NCBI GenBank assembly: GCA_021798115.1 | Contig: JAJZYM010000012.1 | Span: 1-50,232, forward strand | Length of the DNA stretch: 50,232 bases | Source: Pseudomonadota bacterium | GTDB taxonomy: Bacteria; Pseudomonadota; Gammaproteobacteria; JAKAQQ01 | Direction of reading: 5' to 3' | Shown: piece after piece, positions 28,587-36,406 of the stretch | How positions within the stretch are numbered: the first letter of the stretch is position 1 | How the letters are laid out: every line of letters starts with the position of its first letter | The notes under the pieces: generated by a model | Databases searched by the model: none | The model's input: only the letters and a program-made list of their open reading frames with translations | Told to the model about the DNA's origin: nothing | Program-made: the position numbers and the translations under genes

Positions 28587-29056
28587 GCGTGACGTCCGCT
28601 ACCGGTGCGAGCGAACTCTACTGCCTCCTCGTGCCTCTCGTCCGCCGCAAGATTCTTCTTCCGCGTGACATGATCGTCGAGGTGACGGGGACAGCGGGGC
28701 TCCGGCCGCCGCCTTCGGGGTCTCCGTCCTGGCACCTCGGCTGGCGTCCGTGGCAGGATCGGCTTCTGCCCGTTTTGTCGCTCGAGAACTACCTCGGTGA
28801 TCCCGTACCGCCCTCCACGTCACGTTCCCGTCTCGTCTGCACTCTTGTTCTTGGAGGAGGGACGCACACCCATTACATGTTCGTGACCCGGGGCTACCCT
28901 TACCTCGTCCGGGTGACCGAAACGGTGCTGCGCCCCGACGCGCAAGCCAAGCCGACACCGCGGCTCTGGGCCCAGTTCCGCTTTGGAAACGATCGTCCGG
29001 TTGTTCCGGATATCGTGCGACTTGAGCGAGATCTCGCGACCTTGACCGCTTCCTGA
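28583..29056 (+). CDS. chpC: CheW-like protein, ChpC-type
   Basis: This 157-residue protein resembles the second CheW-type adaptor (ChpC) found after chpA in Pil-Chp clusters. Segments LVPLVRRKILLPRDMIVEV and WQDRLLPVLSLENYLGDPV fit the divergent CheW fold. GTG 28583 overlaps the chpA TGA as GTGA, so it is translationally coupled to the kinase. It is less conserved than PilI and the ChpC name rests largely on position. It ends 12 bases from the convergent rsmE. Confidence 0.75.
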   Translation: MSVTSATGASELYCLLVPLVRRKILLPRDMIVEVTGTAGLRPPPSGSPSWHLGWRPWQDRLLPVLSLENYLGDPVPPSTSRSRLVCTLVLGGGTHTHYMFVTRGYPYLVRVTETVLRPDAQAKPTPRLWAQFRFGNDRPVVPDIVRLERDLATLTAS

Positions 29057-29068
29057 GAGGCGGTGTCC

Positions 29069-29821
29069 TCAGTCACCGAGATCACCCCAGAGGACGCCCG
29101 CCGCCGCAAGCACCGCGAGCCCGGCAGTGCCGGTGCGAAGAATCCGTGGGCCGAAGCGGCGCGGCTCGAAGCCGTACCGTGCGGCCAGCTCTCTCTCTTC
29201 TTGCGTCCAGCCCCCTTCCGGCCCGATCATGAAAACGAGCCGACTCGGTGTCTCGCGGGCGTCGGCCGCAAAGGGGCGGGGCGCTTCGGGGCTGAGCAGG
29301 ATGCGGTGCTCGTCGTGGACGGCGGCGGGAAGGGCCGTGAGGGCGTGTGCTAGCGGCAAGGGTTCGGTGCAGTTGGGAACACGTGTGCGCCCGCACTGAC
29401 GGGCGGCGCTTGTGGCGACGGCACACCAGCGCGAACGACGGCGCCCCGCGTGCTCGGCGGCGAGCCGGATACGACCGCGGGCCGAGAAGACGGGGATGAT
29501 GGTCTCGACGCCTATCTCCGTGGCCCGTGCCACGACCTCATCGATGCTCCGGGTATGGGTGAGTGCCTGGACGAGCACGATCGGCAGGGCGGGATCGGCG
29601 CCGGGATCGGGGAGTCTTTCGCCGATCGTGAGGGCGTGCGTTCCCGATTGATCGCGCCCGAGACAGGCCGTCCACGCGCCTGCCGTACCGTCGAAGACGA
29701 CGAGCTCCGCACCGTCGTCGAGACGGAGGACATCGCGCAGGTAATGCCGCGACGGTTCATCGAGCGGACGGACCGAGCCCGGGACGATCGGAGCGGGAAG
29801 GAAGAGTCTCCGCCTTCGCAC
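29069..29821 (-). CDS. rsmE: 16S rRNA (uracil(1498)-N3)-methyltransferase RsmE
   Basis: RsmE methylates N3 of U1498 in helix 44 of 16S rRNA using S-adenosylmethionine. The 250-residue SPOUT-fold protein starts RRRRLFLPAPIVPGS and has the PUA-like N-terminal domain with HYLRDVLRLDDGAEL, the central KATEIGV-like segment ARATEIGVETIIPVFSARG, and the trefoil-knot motifs MIGPEGGWTQEE (residues 198-209) and FGPRILRTGTAGLAVLAA. The start is GTG 29821, 3 bases after the bioA stop. bioA-rsmE-gshB linkage is common in gammaproteobacteria, although here gshB lies on the far side of the pil cluster. Confidence 0.94.
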   Translation of the reverse strand: MRRRRLFLPAPIVPGSVRPLDEPSRHYLRDVLRLDDGAELVVFDGTAGAWTACLGRDQSGTHALTIGERLPDPGADPALPIVLVQALTHTRSIDEVVARATEIGVETIIPVFSARGRIRLAAEHAGRRRSRWCAVATSAARQCGRTRVPNCTEPLPLAHALTALPAAVHDEHRILLSPEAPRPFAADARETPSRLVFMIGPEGGWTQEERELAARYGFEPRRFGPRILRTGTAGLAVLAAAGVLWGDLGD

Positions 29822-29824
29822 GGG

Positions 29825-31228
29825 TCAGTCCCGCGTGGCCACGTCGATGCCTTCCTCAAGAACCGCCATGAGACGGCGGAGCTCCTCCTCGCGCGTCACG
29901 TACGGCGGGATCACGTAAACCACGTTCCCCAGGGGACGCAGCCAGGCTTCGTGCGCCAGTCCGTAGCGAAAGACGCGGAGTCCACGCCGTTCCTCGGCCG
30001 GATAAGGCCGCACGGTTCGTTTTTGGCACACGAGATTGGCGGCAAAAATGAGGCCGGTCCGACGTACGTGAGCCACATGCGGGTGTTGACGAAGCGGTGC
30101 CGCGGCTTCGTCCATCACCTGTTCGAGTCGTCCTTTGTGCGCCTCGAGACGCGGGTCGTCCATCAGCTCGAGGGTGGCCAGTGCCGCCGCGCAGGCGAGA
30201 GGGTTCCCTGTGTAACTGTGCGAGTGCAGAAAGGCACGCGACCACGGGTCGTCGTCGTAGAAAGTTTCGTAGACCGCCTCCGTCATGAGGATGGCGGCCA
30301 GAGGCAGATAGCCGCCGGTGAGGCCCTTCGAGAGGACGATGATGTCGGGTCGAGCCGACGAGTGACGGTGTGCGAAGAACGGTCCTGTGCGTCCCATCCC
30401 GACAGCACACTCGTCGGCGATCAAAAGGACCCCGTATTCGCGGCAAAGAGCGGCAAGCCCGTCGAGAAACGAGGGAGGGAACATACGCATCCCGCCCGCG
30501 CACTGGACCAGGGGTTCGACGATCAACGCCGCAAGCTCCTTCCCCGAGCGGGCAAACACCGCCCGAGCCTCTTCGAGCCTCTGCGCGACCCGTGCTCCAA
30601 GATCAGCCCCCTCCGCAGACTCCTCCACCGTCGGAGGGTCAAGCAGAACGGGGTCAAGAAGGAGCGGCGCGTAAACCCCGCGGTAGAGTTCGACATCGCC
30701 GACCCCGAGGGCGCCCAGGGTCTCGCCGTGGTAGGCGCCACGCAAGGCGGCGAAACGCACGCGGTGTCTCGCGCCGCGGTTGCGGTGCGCGTGGAAGGCC
30801 ATCTTGAGGGCGACCTCGATGCCTGTCGAACCGTCGTCGGCGTAGAAGCAGCGGGCGTAGTCCGGCCCCGCCCGGGCCAGGAGGCGCTCGGCGAGCTCAA
30901 TGGCAGGAGCGTGACCCACCCCCGCGAGGAGAACGTGTGGCAGTGTTTCAAGCTGCGCGGCCACCCGGGCGTTGATGGCCGGGTGCGCGTGGCCGAAGAG
31001 ATTGACCCACCAGGAACTGATGGCGTCGAAGTAGCGGCGCCCCTCGTAATCGTAAAGCCACGGGCCGCTCGCCCGGGCGATCGGGACGAGCGGGATCGTG
31101 CGTTCGTGATCCTTCATCTGGGTACAGGGGTGCCAAAGCACCGCAAGATCCCGTTCGATCCAACGACGGTTGGCGCTGGCGAAAGGAGGATCAAGAGGGG
31201 CTGATTCGGAGTAAGATGAACCGTGCAT
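29825..31228 (-). CDS. bioA: Adenosylmethionine-8-amino-7-oxononanoate aminotransferase
   Basis: BioA makes 7,8-diaminopelargonate for biotin synthesis, using S-adenosylmethionine as amino donor and PLP as cofactor. The 467-residue class III aminotransferase has the BioA-specific SSWWVNLFGHAHP (from residue 71), RGAYHGET, the cofactor-binding D272 in IADECAVGMGRTG, and the Schiff-base lysine K301 in LSKGLTGGYLPLA. The start ATG 31228 lies directly against ampD on the other strand and has no clear Shine-Dalgarno sequence. No other biotin genes are in the window. Confidence 0.94.
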   Translation of the reverse strand: MHGSSYSESAPLDPPFASANRRWIERDLAVLWHPCTQMKDHERTIPLVPIARASGPWLYDYEGRRYFDAISSWWVNLFGHAHPAINARVAAQLETLPHVLLAGVGHAPAIELAERLLARAGPDYARCFYADDGSTGIEVALKMAFHAHRNRGARHRVRFAALRGAYHGETLGALGVGDVELYRGVYAPLLLDPVLLDPPTVEESAEGADLGARVAQRLEEARAVFARSGKELAALIVEPLVQCAGGMRMFPPSFLDGLAALCREYGVLLIADECAVGMGRTGPFFAHRHSSARPDIIVLSKGLTGGYLPLAAILMTEAVYETFYDDDPWSRAFLHSHSYTGNPLACAAALATLELMDDPRLEAHKGRLEQVMDEAAAPLRQHPHVAHVRRTGLIFAANLVCQKRTVRPYPAEERRGLRVFRYGLAHEAWLRPLGNVVYVIPPYVTREEELRRLMAVLEEGIDVATRD

Positions 31229-31876
31229 GTGATTGCGCTACGTGGTGTGAACCTCCAACGATCCCCCGCGGCGATTCCCGTCCCCGATCCTCTCGCCGAA
31301 GTCCATTATAGAATCGACGTTGCGGAGGGCAGGATCGTCGACGTCCGCTGGCGCCCCTCGCCGCACCGCGACGCACGTCCTGACGGCAGCGACCTCGAAC
31401 TGATCATCATCCACGGCATCAGCCTCCCGCCGGGGGTCTTCGGAACGCCTTGGCCGGAAGCGCTGCTCGCCGGAGCAGCGCTTCCCGAGGAAGCCTGGGT
31501 CGGGGAGGATCTGCGCACGCTGCAGGTCTCGGCTCATCTCCTCATCAACCGGAAGGGCGAAACGGTCCAATTCGTTCCCTTCCACGAGCGGGCGTGGCAT
31601 GCCGGCCGCTCACTCTGGCGCGGGCGGACCGCGTGCAACGATTTCGCCGTTGGCATCGAACTCGAGGGCGCCGACGACGTTCCTTACACCGACGCCCAGT
31701 ACATCAGCCTGGCCTCTGTCGTCCGCTCACTGCGCACCGCCTATCCCAGCCTCGCCCACGCGCCCCTCGTCGCTCACAGCGACGTGGCTCCCGGGCGGAA
31801 GACGGACCCCGGACCCGCGTTTCTCTGGACGCGTCTTGCCGAGGTCCTGGTGCGGGCCGCGAGGGTTCGGGCGTGA
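31223..31876 (+). CDS. ampD: 1,6-anhydro-N-acetylmuramyl-L-alanine amidase AmpD
   Basis: AmpD cleaves the stem peptide from anhydro-muropeptides in the cytoplasm during cell-wall recycling and so tunes AmpR-dependent beta-lactamase induction. The 217-residue product has the zinc ligands H64 (IIIHGISLPPG), H185 (AHSDVAP) and D195 (GRKTDPGPAF) and the catalytic E146 in GIELEG. GTG 31223 is supported by GGAGT at 31208-31212. It gives about 30 more N-terminal residues than E. coli AmpD, but no later good start exists before the conserved part. The first codons overlap the bioA start on the opposite strand. Confidence 0.92.
   Translation: MHVIALRGVNLQRSPAAIPVPDPLAEVHYRIDVAEGRIVDVRWRPSPHRDARPDGSDLELIIIHGISLPPGVFGTPWPEALLAGAALPEEAWVGEDLRTLQVSAHLLINRKGETVQFVPFHERAWHAGRSLWRGRTACNDFAVGIELEGADDVPYTDAQYISLASVVRSLRTAYPSLAHAPLVAHSDVAPGRKTDPGPAFLWTRLAEVLVRAARVRA
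31305..31310 (-). promoter_or_regulatory. Possible -10 box of bioA inside ampD
   Basis: The - strand reads TATAAT at 31310-31305, a perfect sigma70 -10 hexamer about 77 bases upstream of the bioA ATG and within the ampD 5' codons. No matching -35 was found at 16-18 bp, and no BirA-type operator is apparent. It is listed because bioA has no intergenic space of its own. Confidence 0.25.
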
Positions 31877-32748
31877 ATCTCCTGGCTCTCCTTGTGGGGC
31901 TGCTTCTCGACCAAGGGCTTCGCCATCTCGAAAAGTACCGGGAACGGGCCATCGGCATCCACATTCTCCGCCGCTTCCGCCGTTATGTGGCGGCACGGCA
32001 GGAGCACGCCGTAGCGCTCCTTCTTCTTCTCGTCCTTTTGCCGGCCGTCCTGGCCGATCTTCTCGTCCGTGGACTGACTCTGCTCTCGCCGGTTCTGGCC
32101 TTTCTTTTCGCCGTCGCCGTGCTTGTTCTGACGTTCGGGCCACGCGATGCATCGCATCTCGTGCGCCGTTACATCGACGCGCTCGAGCACCACGACGACG
32201 TCGAGGCCCACCGGGCCGCCCGCCTTCTGATTGAGGAGGCGCCGCCCTCGGCCACTCAGGGCTGCTGCGACGCTGTGGCCGAGCACCTTCTCGCGCGTGT
32301 GAACGAGCGCCTCTTTGCCCCGATCTTCTGGTTCACTCTTCTTGGCCCGGCGGGAGCCATTCTTTTCTGGGCATCCCGCAGCGCCCGTTCAGCCTACCGG
32401 CCCGGAACGGCGGATGCGACGGATGCCTTGACTCTTGCGGCCCGCCGGATCTACGGTGTTCTGGCCTGGGCGCCGGCGTTCCTTCTCGGCTTGAGCTACG
32501 CGTTCGTCGGGGGCTTCGACACCGGCTGGAGCACGTTGCGGGCGCACGGTTTTGCGCGCGTGCTCTTGGCGGAGGACGGAACCGAGCGCATGCTTCGGAC
32601 GGTGGGTTGTGCGGCCCTTGCGCCGACGCTTCCTGCAGGGGTCCCGGGGCCCGAGCGGGTCCTGGCGGCCCGCCGCCTGATGCACCGCGCCCTCTTCCTC
32701 TGGCTCGCCGTCCTGGCCGTTTTGACCCTTGCGGGTTGGCTCTTTTGA
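31873..32748 (+). CDS. ampE: AmpE-like inner-membrane signalling protein
   Basis: AmpE is an inner-membrane protein that accompanies AmpD; its molecular role is still unsettled. The 291-residue product starts at GTG 31873, overlapping the ampD stop as GTGA. It has an N-terminal hydrophobic segment, membrane helices at about residues 42-80, a pair near 155-205, and a C-terminal helix (about 273-290). Segments LLLDQGLRHLEKYRERA, NERLFAPIFWFTLLGPAGAILF and GFDTGWSTLR fit the AmpE/CobD-like pattern, and the length is near the family's 284. Confidence 0.82.
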   Translation: MNLLALLVGLLLDQGLRHLEKYRERAIGIHILRRFRRYVAARQEHAVALLLLLVLLPAVLADLLVRGLTLLSPVLAFLFAVAVLVLTFGPRDASHLVRRYIDALEHHDDVEAHRAARLLIEEAPPSATQGCCDAVAEHLLARVNERLFAPIFWFTLLGPAGAILFWASRSARSAYRPGTADATDALTLAARRIYGVLAWAPAFLLGLSYAFVGGFDTGWSTLRAHGFARVLLAEDGTERMLRTVGCAALAPTLPAGVPGPERVLAARRLMHRALFLWLAVLAVLTLAGWLF

Positions 32749-33662
32749 GTGCGAGGGGAGTCGTCGCCTGCACACTGGGCGCGGTGTTGATTTCCTGGCC
32801 CGCCCACGCGGCCGGCCGGATCCGGCCCCGAGTGGTCAGCCTCGCTCCGAGCTTTACCGAGCTTGCCTACGAACTCGGCGCCGGTGATCGGCTGGTGGGC
32901 ACGGTGGCCTTCAGTCGTCGTCCGCCCGCCGCCCGTCGTCTCCCGCGTGTCGGCAGCGCCTTCGGCTACGACATCTCGAGAATCGTGGCGCTTCGCCCCA
33001 CTGTCGTCCTGGCCTGGCGGGGTGGGACGCCGGGCGAAGTGGTCGATGAGCTCCGCCGTTTGGGTGTGCGCGTGGTTTGGTTCGGGACGGCGAACGTGGG
33101 GCGTCTTCCGCGCGAGATTCGCCGGTTTGCACGCACGATCGGTCGACCACGTGAGGGCCGCCTTGTGGCGCGACGGGTTCGGGAGACTCTGCGCAGGCTC
33201 CGTCGGCAGACGCCCCGAGTGCACCCCCCCCGCGTCTTTTATGAAATTTCCGCCCACCCCCTCTACACGATCGGTTCGGGCAGTGCCCTTGGTCGTGCGA
33301 TCGCCTTCTGCGGGGGGAGCAACGTGTTCGGATCCGTGGCCTGGCCGCCGGCCTTCGCGGTGGGGCACGCCGCGGTTCTTGCGCGCAACCCCGCTGTGAT
33401 CTTCGCGAGTGGCACCCATGCCAAGAGGCGTCTCGCCGCCTGGCGTCGTTATCCCGAGTTGGCCGCCGTCCGCGGTGGTCGCCTTGAGGGTTTGCCCGCA
33501 GGCTTCGCGTCGGCTCCGAGTCTGCGCTTTGTCGCGGCTCTGTCGGTGTTGTGCCGGGACCTCAGGCGGGTGGCGGCCGAGGATGCCACAGGGTTTCGGC
33601 ATCGCCCGCCGCACGAGCGAGAAAACGGGCGATCACGAAAAGAAGATCGGAGAGCCGGTTGA
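32745..33662 (+). CDS. btuF: Periplasmic corrinoid-binding protein, BtuF-like
   Basis: BtuF-type proteins carry vitamin B12 from the outer-membrane receptor to the BtuCD transporter. The 305-residue product starts at TTG 32745, overlapping the ampE TGA, and has a signal peptide that would be cut after AHA (residue 22). The mature part begins PRVVSLAPSFTELAYELGAGDRLVG and includes VGSAFGYDISRIVALRPTVVLAW, features of helical-backbone metal-receptor proteins. The last 30-odd codons run antisense into pduO. Iron-siderophore binding is an alternative, but the nearby btuB and riboswitch favour corrinoids. Confidence 0.78.
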   Translation: MSARGVVACTLGAVLISWPAHAAGRIRPRVVSLAPSFTELAYELGAGDRLVGTVAFSRRPPAARRLPRVGSAFGYDISRIVALRPTVVLAWRGGTPGEVVDELRRLGVRVVWFGTANVGRLPREIRRFARTIGRPREGRLVARRVRETLRRLRRQTPRVHPPRVFYEISAHPLYTIGSGSALGRAIAFCGGSNVFGSVAWPPAFAVGHAAVLARNPAVIFASGTHAKRRLAAWRRYPELAAVRGGRLEGLPAGFASAPSLRFVAALSVLCRDLRRVAAEDATGFRHRPPHERENGRSRKEDRRAG

Positions 33663-34113
33663 GGTAGCGCAGCGCTTCAGGACGCACCTCGTCCTCGGCG
33701 GCGAGTGTCCAGGCATGACGTTCGGCCCGGCGGCAGACCGCCCGTGCGAGGTGGCAATAGGCCGCCCCACCCCCGCCCCCGGGCAAAAGGAACTCGCGCA
33801 GCGGCCGAAGCGTGTCGTTGAAGCGGTCGAGATCCTGTTCGAGACGCGTCGTCCATGCCGGCTCGAGACGGGGTGGGGCTGCGGCCAGCTCGGCCCCGAG
33901 CTCGAAGAGCTCGTGCTGCAGGCGAGCCAGAACCGCCGCCACCTCGGGGGGAGGGGCGTGGACCAGAACGATCCCGAGCAGGGAGTTGAGTTCGTCCACG
34001 TCGCCCGTCACCGCCACACGCGGGTGATCCTTACGCACGCGGCGGCCGTCGGCGAGACCCGTGGTTCCGCCGTCGCCCGTGCGTGTGTAGATCCGACTCA
34101 ACCGGTGTCCCAC
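33562..34113 (-). CDS. pduO: PduO-type ATP:cob(I)alamin adenosyltransferase
   Basis: This enzyme converts cob(I)alamin and ATP to adenosylcobalamin. The 183-residue protein shows the family fingerprints YTRTGDGGTTGL (residues 9-20, ATP loop), GDVDELNSLLG (37-47), RAVCRRAER (124-132) and YLNRLSDLLF (150-159) with the conserved N152, R153 and D156. The start is GTG 34113, with GGGAG at 34125-34121 on the - strand, 15 bases after btuB, so it shares the riboswitch-controlled transcript. The 3' end overlaps the convergent btuF gene by 101 bases. Confidence 0.93.
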   Translation of the reverse strand: MGHRLSRIYTRTGDGGTTGLADGRRVRKDHPRVAVTGDVDELNSLLGIVLVHAPPPEVAAVLARLQHELFELGAELAAAPPRLEPAWTTRLEQDLDRFNDTLRPLREFLLPGGGGGAAYCHLARAVCRRAERHAWTLAAEDEVRPEALRYLNRLSDLLFVIARFLARAAGDAETLWHPRPPPA

Positions 34114-34128
34114 GATCGCTCTCCCGGA

Positions 34129-35964
34129 TCAAAGATCCCAGCGCAGACTCAGAAGGAGGGAGCGTCCCGCCGTCTGGTAGCCGTTTACCACAGTGTAGTC
34201 CACGTTGAACAGGTTGCCGATCCGGATGCCGAGTGCAAGGTGCGTCCCGATCGGCCAGCGTCCGTCGAGGTCCGTGAGGGCGTAGCCGGGATCGATCACC
34301 GAGGTGTAGGGCGAGTCGGGCCGTGGGCCAACGGCGAGAAAGTCGAGTCCGACCGTTCCTCCGGCCAGACGTCGGCCGAGAAGCAGCGAGGCGCTTCGTT
34401 CGGAACGCCGAGCGAGCACCGTCCCCGTTTCGAGATCGAGGGGCTGCTGGACGTCGATGCGGGCGAGGACGTTCCAGGCCCGATGGGCCCAGGCGAGACT
34501 CAAGCTCGCGCCTCGCGTCTGGGTGCGTCCGATGTTTTCGTTGATGCCTTCCGGGTGTGCAGCGCTTGGCCCGAGGTAAACGATGAGGTTGTCGATGCGG
34601 CTCAGGTAGAGATCGAGCCCGAGGCGTACCGTCGCGTCCAATCGTTGATGGGCGACGATCTCGAGGGTGTGCGAACTCTCGGGGGTGAGATTCGGGTTCC
34701 CGCCGTAGCCGTAGAGATCCTCGGCCGGAGGCGCGCGGAATCCGCTTCCCCATTCGACACCGAGACTTGTGCCGTCCGTCCAGAGGTAGCTGTCGGCGAG
34801 ACTCCAGGTCGGATGGCTGCCGAAGGTGCTGTAGTCGCTCAGTCTCCCGGTGACGATGAAGCGGTTCTGTCCGGTGGTCACGATGTCTTCCGCGTAGGGC
34901 GCGAGGACGCGGTACCCCTCGGCGTAACCGGTTCCGTAGACGAGTGAAGAGTCGTCCGTATGGTGAACGGCGAGACCGACGAGAAGCCTCTGCGCGGGCA
35001 GCCGGGTGAATCTGAGGCGGGCGTCCAGCCCCTCGCGACGGGTACGCGAGAAGTCGGGACGCTGGTTTTGGAGCAGGCGGTCCTCGTAGTCGCTCAACGT
35101 CACACGGGCGTGGAGCCCTGTGGCGACCGCAAGGCGCCCGCGCAGAAGGACCAGGCGATCGCGGTAGTTCTCGCTGCGTGGGGCACCGTCGTAATTGAGG
35201 TACCCGGTGGTGCCCCGCGATTGCCAGAGCCGGGCGACGAGGTTGCCGTGCGAGGAGGGCCGCCAGCGGGCGAAGGCGTCGAGGAGACTCGTCGTCGTGC
35301 CTTCCGCGAGCCCGCTTCCGACGAGGGGGGGGAAGCCACGAACGAGGATGCGTGAGAAATCGGCTCCGGCCGCGAAGCGTCGTCCCCCATCGGCGATTCC
35401 GAGACCGAGGGCGCGCGTGCCGTAGCTTCCGTCTGCCACCGAGACATGCGCGTGCCGACGATGGGCGTTGCCCCGCGTCACGATGTCGATGACCCCTCCG
35501 ATCCCGTCTGAGCCGTAGAGGCTCGAGGAGGGCCCTTCGACGATCTCGACGCGCGCGACGTCGGTGAGCGGGATGTCGGCGAGCGGCGCGAGGCCGAGGT
35601 TGCCGCCGTTCACCTCGACGCCGTCGATGAGCACGAGCGTCTGGCCGCTCGAGGCCCCCTGGAGAAAGACCGAGGCGGGCTGCCCGGGTCCACCCGTCTG
35701 TGCGACGTCGATCCCAGCGTAGAAGCGCAGGAGCTGGGTGAGATCGAGGGCACCGCTTTGGAGGATCTCGCGGCGGGTGATCACAATCACCGGGGCGGGG
35801 GTGTCGATGATGGCGAGTGGTGTCGCCGTCGGTGTCACAACGATCGGATCGAGCGTCGTGGTGGTGCCGCCGGCGCGGACGCGCGGGAACACTGTGAACG
35901 CGGTCAGGGCAAGGGCGAGGACAAGAATCCGGCAGATGCCGGCACGAGGGTCGGGTCGGGTCAT
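34129..35964 (-). CDS. btuB: TonB-dependent vitamin B12 receptor BtuB
   Basis: BtuB imports corrinoids across the outer membrane with energy from TonB. The 611-residue product has a signal peptide (hydrophobic core about residues 13-26), a TonB box DPIVVT (39-44), the plug domain with VLIDGVEVNGGNLG and VEIVEGPSSSLYGSDGIGG, and a beta-barrel ending in LLLSLRWDL. ATG 35964 is preceded by GAGG (35976-35973). An upstream in-frame extension runs through the riboswitch and is not coding. The cobalamin riboswitch upstream makes the B12 assignment firm. Confidence 0.93.
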   Translation of the reverse strand: MTRPDPRAGICRILVLALALTAFTVFPRVRAGGTTTTLDPIVVTPTATPLAIIDTPAPVIVITRREILQSGALDLTQLLRFYAGIDVAQTGGPGQPASVFLQGASSGQTLVLIDGVEVNGGNLGLAPLADIPLTDVARVEIVEGPSSSLYGSDGIGGVIDIVTRGNAHRRHAHVSVADGSYGTRALGLGIADGGRRFAAGADFSRILVRGFPPLVGSGLAEGTTTSLLDAFARWRPSSHGNLVARLWQSRGTTGYLNYDGAPRSENYRDRLVLLRGRLAVATGLHARVTLSDYEDRLLQNQRPDFSRTRREGLDARLRFTRLPAQRLLVGLAVHHTDDSSLVYGTGYAEGYRVLAPYAEDIVTTGQNRFIVTGRLSDYSTFGSHPTWSLADSYLWTDGTSLGVEWGSGFRAPPAEDLYGYGGNPNLTPESSHTLEIVAHQRLDATVRLGLDLYLSRIDNLIVYLGPSAAHPEGINENIGRTQTRGASLSLAWAHRAWNVLARIDVQQPLDLETGTVLARRSERSASLLLGRRLAGGTVGLDFLAVGPRPDSPYTSVIDPGYALTDLDGRWPIGTHLALGIRIGNLFNVDYTVVNGYQTAGRSLLLSLRWDL

Positions 35965-36094
35965 GGTTTGGGCCTCAAGCGTGTCCGCATCACCCGCGGA
36001 CGATGGTCGGTGGGACACGAAGAGGCGCACACGGGGAGGACGCCGCGAGGCGACCGCCCGCGGGCACCGCCCTCCGCGGCACCGCTTGGGTGAC

Positions 36095-36303
36095 GCCCAC
36101 GGCCGGTCTCCGGGCTCACGAGCCGGACCGGAGATTTCTCCGGTCCGTCCCGCCCGCCTTCCCACACGCATGCGTGCAGTGGCTTTGGGACGGGACGACA
36201 ACTCGCCTACCGTTGCGGGGGCAGCGCCGGACTTGCGTCTCCCCATCGGGGGAGGCGCGCACCGGACTTCCCGTGCCCGGGAACTCTCCCGGGCGCCGTG
36301 GGC
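36095..36303 (-). promoter_or_regulatory. Cobalamin (AdoCbl-type) riboswitch
   Basis: Read on the - strand, the leader contains the class landmarks in order: GGGAAGTCCGGTG (about 36276-36260), the core GCTGCCCCCGCAACGGTA, and the 3' B12-box GAGCCCGGAGACCGGCC ending near 36101. A closing P1 stem is visible: 36303-36295 (GCCCACGGC) pairs with 36103-36095 (GCCGTGGGC). The btuB start lies about 130 bases further on. No U-tract terminator was seen in that gap, so control may act on translation or through Rho. Confidence 0.92.
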
Positions 36304-36311
36304 ACGCCGCC

Positions 36312-36340
36312 ACTCTAAGCGACAAGCCTCCTGTGGTCAA
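36312..36340 (-). promoter_or_regulatory. Sigma70 promoter of the btuB leader
   Basis: On the - strand TTGACC (36340-36335) and TAGAGT (36317-36312) are separated by exactly 17 bp. Transcription would begin near 36305, immediately before the P1 stem of the riboswitch. Spacing and position make this a good prediction. Confidence 0.65.
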
Positions 36341-36362
36341 GTCCGGCGGAATCGACTAGACT
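36334..36362 (+). promoter_or_regulatory. Possible promoter of the penicillin-acylase-like gene
   Basis: TGGTCA (36334-36339) and TAGACT (36357-36362) on the + strand are 17 bp apart. The -35 box coincides with the -35 of the divergent btuB promoter, so the two could compete for polymerase. The -35 match is modest. Confidence 0.32.
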
Positions 36363-36406
36363 GGCCCTTGATCCGCAACATCCCTTGACGTTTCGCGTCG
36401 TTGCCC

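Noticed and set aside
29450-31204. Open frame of 584 codons on the + strand
   Set aside because: It is antisense to rsmE and bioA, whose conserved motifs are clear. GC-rich codon use keeps stop codons rare on the opposite strand, and the translation resembles no family.
31229-31330. BirA operator upstream of bioA
   Set aside because: No TTGTAAACC-type dyad is present; only an isolated TATAAT is seen.
35965-36246. N-terminal extension of btuB upstream of 35964
   Set aside because: The open frame continues into the riboswitch and lacks any receptor similarity; the signal peptide begins at the ATG at 35964.
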